The translations under genes and the position numbers were made by a program. Of a stretch of DNA of 64,000 nt, positions 35,572-42,900 are shown one piece after another (the stretch's first letter is position 1; the number at the start of each line of letters is the position of its first letter). The notes under the pieces were generated by a model. It searched no databases. It worked only from the letters and a program-made list of their open reading frames with translations, and was not told the origin of the DNA. Source of the DNA: Acidobacteriota bacterium (lineage in GTDB: Bacteria > Acidobacteriota > Vicinamibacteria > Vicinamibacterales > SCN-69-37); contig JADJUS010000022.1 of NCBI GenBank assembly GCA_016716905.1, positions 1,723,501 to 1,787,500 of the forward strand. Direction: 5' to 3'.

Positions 35572-36264
35572 TCAGGTGACGGGCCGCTTGAACACGCCGG
35601 CGGTGACGGCCTTGCCGCGCACGTGCGTGGCCATGGCGGCCATGACCGCTGCGCGCGTTTGCGGCACCGTTGCGCCTGCTGGACCAAGAGCCGGAACATC
35701 GATCATCGAGTCGAGCGCGTAGAGTTCGAACAGGTACACATGCGCCGGGCCAGACGCGGGCGCACCGGGTCCGCGATAGTTCGGCCCGGTCACGCTGATC
35801 TGCCTTGAACCATCGGCCATCTGCGCACCCTGTGGCACTCCTTCAGGCAGCGATCGCGCGGCCGCCGGAATATTCCACACCATCCAATGCAACACATCGT
35901 CAGTCCCCTGGCCGGCGGCGGCGGAGACGTCGTGGACGATCAGGGCGAAGCTCACGGTGGTTTCGGGCACGTTGTCCCACGAGAGCGCCGGCGAAACGTC
36001 GCCGCCCGCTTGCGTGTACTTCAGCGGGATCTCCGCGCCCGGCGCCCACGGCGCGGTGAGCGTCATGATCTGCACGCCGCCGCGGCCGCGACCGCCCCCG
36101 CGCTGGCCGCCCGCGGGTGGCGTTTGGGGCGGAGGCCCGCCGGCGCGCTGCCCGGCCGCCTGGCCGACGGCGGCGGCACCAGCTGGTGGAGGCGTTTGCG
36201 CCGGCACGAGCGCCACGGCCACAAACACCAGCATCAACGCGAGAGTGATTCGTGTGGTGCGCAT
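35572..36264 (-). CDS. Secreted YbhB/YbcL-type PEBP protein
   Basis: A 230-residue protein with a signal peptide (ITLALMLVFVAVALVPAQ), a Pro/Gly/Ala/Gln-rich linker (residues about 25-65), then the phosphatidylethanolamine-binding (Raf kinase inhibitor-like) fold: SPALSWDNVPETTVSFALIV, VLHWMVWNIPA, and the YLFELYALD strand. Bacterial members bind small anionic ligands; their role is unsettled. AGGGA lies seven bases before ATG 36264, supporting this start. It follows the DUF1028 gene by 20 bases. Confidence 0.85.
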   Translation of the reverse strand: MRTTRITLALMLVFVAVALVPAQTPPPAGAAAVGQAAGQRAGGPPPQTPPAGGQRGGGRGRGGVQIMTLTAPWAPGAEIPLKYTQAGGDVSPALSWDNVPETTVSFALIVHDVSAAAGQGTDDVLHWMVWNIPAAARSLPEGVPQGAQMADGSRQISVTGPNYRGPGAPASGPAHVYLFELYALDSMIDVPALGPAGATVPQTRAAVMAAMATHVRGKAVTAGVFKRPVT

Positions 36265-36284
36265 CGGCGTTTCCCTGCGTTGAG

Positions 36285-37130
36285 TCATTTGAAGGTGGCC
36301 GGTTGCGTCTTTCGCCACGCGTCGTACCGCGCGCGCAGGGTTTTGACGGGGTTGAGGTTTTCACCTTCGCGAATGGCGCCAGGCCCACGATTCTCCCCCG
36401 GCTGCGCCACGGTCAAGTACATCGAGTACTTACCGTTGTTGTGCGAGTCGCCGTTGGTGTCTTTCGGGTCCGACATCAGGATGTAGGCGACGTGCGACGT
36501 CTTGCCGTCGCAGGCGTTCACCGGGCGCGAGCCATCAGTGGGCCACGGCGGGCACGAGCACCGGCTGTCGCCGCCGGACCCGTCGGCCGCCTCCATCGCC
36601 GCCATCACGCGATCGGTCAGGGCGCCTTTAGTGGCAAGAAACGCGGCGACAGCGTTCGGCACCACCATGCCGGGCCGCAGGATGTTGCCCTGAATCGAGT
36701 AATAGATGTCGGTGCCGGGCACACGCCCCTGCACGTCCTGCGAGACGTAGCCGTTGCCCAGGCCGGAGTGTCCTGCGCTTCGACCCTCAAGGTCGAGGAT
36801 ACCGAACTGGCGCGACTGGAACGCCGGGTCGGCGCTCAACATCGCGATGATCTGTTTCGGGTCCGTGCCCTTCTGCAACTCGCGGAAGACCAGCATCTGA
36901 TTCTGATGCGTGCCGTCCACTCCGGCCTGGCATGCGGCCACGCCCAGGCCAGGGACAATCACGGCCTGCACGCCCATCAGGAACTGGTCGTTCTGGTTCA
37001 CGCACGTCGCCGAGGCAATGACGACGCGTTTGGTGGCCAGGTCGACGGCGATGACAGACCAGGTGGCCGAAGCCGTCGCAGGCAGGAGGCATGCGACTAC
37101 CAGGGAGACAAGAACGAAGGCTCTGCGCAT
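36285..37130 (-). CDS. Secreted DUF1028 (Ntn-hydrolase fold) protein
   Basis: A 281-residue protein: signal peptide MRRAFVLVSLVVACLLPATASA, predicted to be cut exactly before TWSVIAVD. DUF1028 proteins are Ntn-hydrolase-like and begin with a threonine at this point, so signal cleavage would free the presumed nucleophile. Further family blocks are GVQAVIVPGLGVAACQAG and GHSGLGNGYV. Near residue 210 a cysteine pair (RCSCPPWPT) is present. The substrate is unknown; amidase activity is expected from the fold. The longer frame to 37271 has no signal peptide. Confidence 0.84.
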   Translation of the reverse strand: MRRAFVLVSLVVACLLPATASATWSVIAVDLATKRVVIASATCVNQNDQFLMGVQAVIVPGLGVAACQAGVDGTHQNQMLVFRELQKGTDPKQIIAMLSADPAFQSRQFGILDLEGRSAGHSGLGNGYVSQDVQGRVPGTDIYYSIQGNILRPGMVVPNAVAAFLATKGALTDRVMAAMEAADGSGGDSRCSCPPWPTDGSRPVNACDGKTSHVAYILMSDPKDTNGDSHNNGKYSMYLTVAQPGENRGPGAIREGENLNPVKTLRARYDAWRKTQPATFK

Positions 37131-37151
37131 GCCGGGGATTATAGCGGCTAA

Positions 37152-37170
37152 CCAATGAGCCATTGGCTCA
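37152..37170. promoter_or_regulatory. Perfect 19-base palindrome before the H1-like gene
   Basis: AATGAGCCA-T-TGGCTCATT is a perfect dyad with 9-base arms between the divergent DUF1028 and H1-like genes. GAGCCAATGAGCCAAT, carrying the same words as direct repeats, occurs near 33873 before the PadR gene. It could be an operator or a common small repeat; the evidence is the symmetry alone. Confidence 0.4.
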
Positions 37171-37214
37171 TTCCAGTGAAGGGGTATTCTTGCGGGTAGA
37201 GAAAAGAGGCAATC

Positions 37215-37481
37215 ATGGCAGCACGAAAGAAAGAGACAAAGTTGAACGATGCGGCGGAAGCGGTTGGGCACGCGCTCGGTCGCGTGGCGAACGTCGCCAC
37301 CCGCGCAGCCGCCGGTGCGAAGTCGGCGACCAAGGGAGCCAAGGCTTCCGTGAAGCGCGCGAAGAAGGCCGCGGGCAGAACGGTGAAGAACGTCCGCAAG
37401 TCGGCAGACCGAGCGACCAAGCGCGTCAAGAAGGCGGTCAAGGCCACCAAGAAGAGCGTGGGGCGGTTCAGGCGTCGCTGA
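37215..37481 (+). CDS. Histone H1-like Lys/Ala-rich basic protein
   Basis: An 88-residue protein in which lysine, arginine and alanine make up well over half of the residues, with H1-tail-like repeats (AKKAAGRTVKNVRKSADRA, KRVKKAVKATKKS). It should bind nucleic acid non-specifically and compact DNA, like the Hc1 and AlgP-type H1-like proteins of bacteria. GAGG lies five bases before the ATG. Its stop codon touches the stop of the convergent HEAT-repeat gene, the last of the eCIS operon, with no base between. Confidence 0.75.
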   Translation: MAARKKETKLNDAAEAVGHALGRVANVATRAAAGAKSATKGAKASVKRAKKAAGRTVKNVRKSADRATKRVKKAVKATKKSVGRFRRR

Positions 37482-38039
37482 CTACTGCAGCCGCTTGGTT
37501 GCGAGCGCCCGCACGTCGGCGTCGGGGTCCGTGCGGGCGATGCGTTCCAGCACATCGCGGCTGAGGCAGCCGAGTCGGCCGGCGGCTTCCACGGCCATCC
37601 ACCGTACTTCTGCGTTCGTGGCCGTGAGCTTCGGCGTGATGTCCGCGCATGTTGCCGGGTCACGGCTGGCGGCCAGGCCCGCAAGGGCTGCGACAACCTC
37701 GTCTGGATCATGCGAATCGAGCGTGCGGCGCAACACCTCGCGTGCCTCCGGGTCTGGCGATTGGCCCAGGCCGGCTGCGCCATACGTGCGCGTGCGCGGA
37801 TCGGCAAACGCCCGCTGAAGCAGGGGCGTGGTTTCCGGTCGGCGCAGACGCCCCAACAGGTCTACCAGCACCACGTCCAGCGGCGCGGCCTCCGCCTGCG
37901 CGATCGCCACCGGCAGCACACGGTCAGTGTGCGCGACCAGCCAGGCCAGTGCACGATCGCGTTGCCGCAGATCCGGCGGCGATCCCGCCCGAATGTGGAT
38001 CGCGGCGATCTGGCGCACCACCTCAGGATCGAGCGTCAT
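37482..38039 (-). CDS. HEAT-repeat protein, last gene of the eCIS operon
   Basis: A 185-residue cytoplasmic protein composed of HEAT/PBS-lyase-type helical repeats (TPLLQRAFADPRTRTYGAAGL, EVLRRTLDSHDPDEVVAALAGL, VLERIARTDPDADVRALATKRL, each shortened). Such repeats bind other proteins. Its start overlaps the stop of the candidate effector gene by four bases (ATGA), so the two are made together. From this position it could be a chaperone, loading adaptor or immunity protein for that effector; none is proven. No signal peptide. Confidence 0.72.
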   Translation of the reverse strand: MTLDPEVVRQIAAIHIRAGSPPDLRQRDRALAWLVAHTDRVLPVAIAQAEAAPLDVVLVDLLGRLRRPETTPLLQRAFADPRTRTYGAAGLGQSPDPEAREVLRRTLDSHDPDEVVAALAGLAASRDPATCADITPKLTATNAEVRWMAVEAAGRLGCLSRDVLERIARTDPDADVRALATKRLQ

Positions 38040-39910
38040 GCCAGGATCGCCGCGGCATCGGCCGGAGGGAACACATTAACGACTGCGGTGGTGAAGGCGG
38101 CGAACGCGGCACCATTGATCGTCGGGTCTGCCTGGAACCGAAGATGTAAGCCGCGCACCAGCGCGCGCGCGACTCGGGCTTCAAACGCATCCTTGATGAG
38201 CTGCATCCGGTTCTGAATCTCCGGCGCGGGATCGTAGTTCATGGAATCGAGTGCCGAATCGGCCGGTGCGTTGGCGACGTAGTACGGCACTTCACGCATC
38301 AGCGAGTACATCTCCGTCTCGTGGTAGCCGTAATTGTCTTCCTCGCTGACCCGGGCGTCGCTGCCGGCTCGCGGACGAACATACCCTGGCATTCGTCGAG
38401 CCGACGCGTCGTACAAATCCAGTCCGTACGTGGTGCCCATCCCCTCGTACGTGTTGTGTCCCCAGACTTCATGCACGACCGTCGGCAATGCATAGGCCGG
38501 GTTGGCGGCCACCATCTGCATGAATGCGTCACCAACAGCCGCGCGCAGGTGCGGCGGGTCGGTCATGGCCACAATGCCCGCACCGCGTTCGAAGATGCCG
38601 CGCGCTTCGGCACGCAGGTGCCGGGCCGTGAGGCCGAGCTCGGGGTGGTTGGCCGCGACCCACGTCACAAACGCGGGGATCGAGACGGTATTGAGCGTGT
38701 TGTTGAGCGTTCTCTCTTCCGCGCGCGTCATGGTTGCCGTCTGTGGCGCGATTGACCCTGACGCCACTTGTGCGGCCTGCTGCGCGGCAATCTCGGCCGG
38801 CGTTGGCGGCGCCGATCCTGCCGGCAGGGCCGCCGCAGCAGCCGCCGTGTTGCGGGCGATCATTTCATCAGCTTGCGCCTGCGCCATCTCGGCCTCACTG
38901 GCCAGACCCTGCGACGCCGCGTCAGCACGTGCACCGACGCGCTGGATGCGCTCAAGGAGGTCACGCGCTTGCGTGACAAACGTGCCTCCCGCCTGCGTCG
39001 AATTCGCCGGCAGCGCCAACAGCATGTCGCCCAGATGGTTGAAGCCCGCGTAACGGGCCACCATTTCATCCCGCCTGGCCCTGGTGACGGTCATGAATGC
39101 GCGGAGGGTGGCCTCGGCCTGTGGCTGGGTCCACGTGCCGCCGTTGACCAGCAACGGCCGGATCTCAGGGTTGACCCAGGGGTCGGCCGCGTCTGGCTGA
39201 TCGGGCAGCAGGAGCACCGCACCGGGCACAATGACGTGCTCGCCGGCGGCATTGACCGTGACGTCGCGCGGATTCGCACGGGCAATCGCGCCGACGTATC
39301 GTGCATCCCCGTACACCTGAACCGCGATCGCCGCCAACGTTTCGCCCGCCACCACCGTGTGGGTCATACGCGACGACCCGGCAGGAACAAAAAACAGGGG
39401 ACCTGGCTCGGCTGACACCAGGCCGCGTCCGATCAGGTCTGACGCGCCAAAGCCGCGAATCACGCGCGCGGCCACCGACGCGGCATGGCGCTCGGCCCCG
39501 CCGCGATCGGTCCGCCGGCCGGTGCCACGCATCTGCAGCACGTGCGCGGCCTCGTGCGCGGCCACTTCCACGACGGGCTGCCGCGCGAAGCGCACGCCGC
39601 CATTTTCTGTCACCGCCTCGGCGCCGGTGCCACTTAACGACGGGTCGATCGTCGCAGGCGCGTCGAAATTCGGGATGCCAAACGCCGAGGCGATGGCGCC
39701 TCGATGAGGGAACGAGGCCAGCGGCTCGACCGGGTTCGCTGCACACCGCGGGCACGTGCCTCCGCACGCGCACCCCGATGGCGAGGGCCGCCGACCCGAC
39801 GGGGTCGTCGCGGTCTCACGACCTCCCCCCGCACTCACACCGCGGTCATGTCCGCTGCTTGCTTTTGTCCCCGCGCTGCCGCGCGCGGCCGCCATCGAGG
39901 CACGTCTCAT
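38036..39910 (-). CDS. DUF4157-LysM-metallopeptidase-like protein, candidate eCIS cargo
   Basis: A 624-residue protein. Residues 47-56 hold a CxCGGxCPxC cluster that may bind zinc, and 80-150 a DUF4157 domain with HEAAH at 119-123. DUF4157 is strongly linked to eCIS-delivered toxins. A LysM-like module spans 184-236 (THTVVAGETLAAIA), a helical region 260-440 follows, and the C-terminal part has HEVWGH (480-485) and YHETEMYSLMRE (529-540), which look like metal-binding histidines and glutamates. HExxxH is not the canonical zincin HExxH, so peptidase activity is a guess. Start ATG 39910 lies ten bases after the upstream stop. It could be a loaded effector or a structural peptidoglycan-binding part. 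Confidence 0.72.
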   Translation of the reverse strand: MRRASMAAARGSAGTKASSGHDRGVSAGGGRETATTPSGRRPSPSGCACGGTCPRCAANPVEPLASFPHRGAIASAFGIPNFDAPATIDPSLSGTGAEAVTENGGVRFARQPVVEVAAHEAAHVLQMRGTGRRTDRGGAERHAASVAARVIRGFGASDLIGRGLVSAEPGPLFFVPAGSSRMTHTVVAGETLAAIAVQVYGDARYVGAIARANPRDVTVNAAGEHVIVPGAVLLLPDQPDAADPWVNPEIRPLLVNGGTWTQPQAEATLRAFMTVTRARRDEMVARYAGFNHLGDMLLALPANSTQAGGTFVTQARDLLERIQRVGARADAASQGLASEAEMAQAQADEMIARNTAAAAAALPAGSAPPTPAEIAAQQAAQVASGSIAPQTATMTRAEERTLNNTLNTVSIPAFVTWVAANHPELGLTARHLRAEARGIFERGAGIVAMTDPPHLRAAVGDAFMQMVAANPAYALPTVVHEVWGHNTYEGMGTTYGLDLYDASARRMPGYVRPRAGSDARVSEEDNYGYHETEMYSLMREVPYYVANAPADSALDSMNYDPAPEIQNRMQLIKDAFEARVARALVRGLHLRFQADPTINGAAFAAFTTAVVNVFPPADAAAILA

Positions 39911-39920
39911 CGGGTCCGCC

Positions 39921-42900
39921 TCACTTTGGTTTTTTTGCCTTCTTCGCTCTGGCCCTGGCGACCGCCTTCTTGCGCGCCGGCTTCTTCTGGCGCCTCGGGT
40001 TCGGCGAATCAAGCAGCCGCTTCGCCGATTCAGCCAGCTTGGCGGCCGCCGCACGGTCGCCAACAATTTCCACGAGCTTCGCTGAACTGACTTCGAGGAT
40101 GCCTTCCACATCCACGATCCCGGCCGCGATCAATCGCCTGCGGAGCGCGGCATCCATCTCGAGCTTGGTCAGCGGCGTCCGCGTCGTCGGAGCCGGTGCT
40201 GGTCCCGGCGTTGGATCGGGCCTCGGCTCCGGCGTGGGTGTGGGCGCTGGGCCGGGTGTAGGCGTTGGTGTCGGGTCTGGCCGTGGCGTGGGTGATGGCG
40301 CTGGCGTCGGTTTCGGCTGATCGAAGATGACCGTGCCGGTCACCGCCACCGATCGCGGGATGACGCGTACCGGCATCGTCAGCGTGATCTGGAGATCCGC
40401 GCCGGCGGCGACCACGATTGGATCTCTCTCGAGCAGTACCTCGGCACCGGCCGCATCCAGCACACGGGCCCGCAACTTGCCGAGCCGGGCCAGGCGCGTG
40501 GTTTCATCCGCATCGAAGCTGTCGCCGAACGCGCCGTACTTGTCGCTGCGTCCCAGCGCCGCAGCCTGAGCACCGGCCGCATTCACCAACTCAACAGCGA
40601 ATCCTGCCTGACCCTGTCCTTTGCTGTTGACGAGCCGTCCGCTGATTGCCGCACCTGCATCGGGCACGACGGGCGCGACACTGCCAAACGCCTCGGCGCT
40701 TGTCGTCAGGAACTGTTGTGTGACGACGCCGGCCTCGGCCTGTGCCGCAAGCGACCGTGTCTTCGGATGATCGGCGCCGATCTTTTCCTCAAGGCGGAAG
40801 CTCTCCGTCTGATACGCACGCGTGACCGCCACCTGCGTGGTGTTCACCTGCAACAGCGAGGTTGAGGTGTAGCCCTTCGCAAGTGCGTTGACCTCGGCTT
40901 CCGTGAACGCATCTGCGTCGATCGTGCCGCCCAACTGCGAGGCCTGCGCAGACAGCGCAGGCGCTGCCATCGCGCCCACCTTCACCGGCGCTCCGGCGGA
41001 ATCCTTGCAGAACGTGGAGTCGAAGACGTGGTTGGGCGTATCCACGGTCTTTGGCACATGAGCGCCTGTGGACACCGGCTGCGCGAGGATGCAATGGTCG
41101 GCCTGGTTTGATGCCGTCATGTTGGCGCGAAGAGCGATGGTCAGCATCGACAACGTGCGCGTCGCGTCTTCGCGCAGTCGTCCGCCGCCGGCACGAAGCG
41201 TGTCTCCGATGAGCACCGTATTGCAGAAGAACGGATCCCCCCTGTAGACCGCACTCGTGTTGCCGGAGTAACCCAGATCGTCCAGGCACACCACCGCCTG
41301 TGCCATCAGCGATCGGTTGACGGCGTCCAGACGCACATAGTTGTCGGCGAAGATCGTCTCGCCACCGGGCAATGACGCTTCGGCGAGTGTGGGGAACCGC
41401 TTGCTGTTGCCAAGTTTTCCGCCGGCCATCCGCGCGATCAGGCGATGCATGCCGCCGAGGTTGCACAGCAGCACGCCGCCAAACGCCGTGTCGATGAACC
41501 CGAACCGTCCGGTGAACTCACTGCTCAAGTGATTGTTCGCCACCGACACCGGCCCAAACGCAAACGCCGTCAGCGCGCGTCCGGCTGGCTGGTCCACGCG
41601 ATTGTCATGCACACGCAGCGCCGGCTGGCGGCCACTGGACGTGGAGAGTTTGCTGACGGTCGCTCCGGCGAAGCGGACATAGATGCCGCCGCGCAGACCG
41701 GCGCGGCGCTTCTCTTCGTAGTCGGGCGTCATCGCCCCGTTGGCCGAGATCGTGTTGTCGGTGATCTCGACGTCATTCCCCCAGCCGACAAACACGCCGC
41801 ACGACGGGTCGATGGCCGTGGCGCCGTTGTCGTTGATGTGATTGCCTCGCACAGCCGCCGACTCGACCATGCCGAGCGACACGCCGCCGCGGCCAATCTG
41901 CTCGGCCTCGGCCAGCATCTGCGGCGTGAACGGATTGCGCAGGTTGTGGTGCAGGCGGTTGTTCAGAATCACCAGGTCGCGCACCGGATGCGTGGCCTTC
42001 ACGAGTGGCGTCAACGCGAGATTGAGCAGGGCCGCATCCACGAAGGCCAGCAGCGAACCCTTGGCGTTGTTGGTAGGGAGTGTCACCGCCTTGCCCGCCA
42101 GTTTGGTGCCGGCGCGCAGGGCGAAGCCGATGCCCGACAACCCCATCATCGAGACGTTGTTGGCCTCAATCGTGATTTCATGCAGGAACGCCTGCGCCTT
42201 GCCGATGCCCGGCCGAGGGCCGATGGTCACTGCGTTCACCAGCACGCCCTTGTCTCGTGTCTCGGTCACCTTGAGCACCTGGTACTTCGGCGCCACGTCC
42301 AGGGCGTAGGCCCCCGGCGCCGACTTCACACTCACCAGGCCGGCCGTGTCACTGCGATCGGCTGCGGTGCTGGCATCCGCCTTTGCGTCATCCAGATACA
42401 CATCGATGCCCTCCTGCGCGATGCCGGCTTCGTTCTGCACCACGGCCAGGAACTGACCCGACGCATCCACGGTGACCGGCGCAGCCTTGGCCACGGCGCG
42501 ATCGCGCAGGATGGGCCCAGGCGGTGGCGCGGGGTCGAGGTCACCGCCGAGGGTGATGCCGTTGCCGGCGCCGCCAACGATGTGGTTCTCGAGCAGGCGC
42601 ACGCGCTCGGATCCGGCGCGCAGATGAATGCCGCCAATGGCGCGATAGGGCTGCTTGGGCACCAGCAGCGACAGGCCAAACGTCCACACCTTCGTGGCGT
42701 ACGCCTTCACCAGGTCGGGGAAGCGATAGATGATCTCCGGCCGAGCGCACGGGTCCGCCGGGTCCCGCGTCGGATCGTCATCGGGCACATCGGGCTCGTC
42801 AGGAGTGGTGTCGACAAATGGCATCAGCACCAACGTGTTGCGCTCCACGAGGCTATCGTCGGCTTCGAGCGAGATGGTGGTCAGTCCTGCAACCGTGTCG

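Noticed and set aside
40180..40320. Tandem GGCGTGGGTGTGGGCG-like DNA repeat as a mobile or regulatory repeat
   Set aside because: It encodes the Pro/Thr linker of the giant protein; low complexity is explained by coding.
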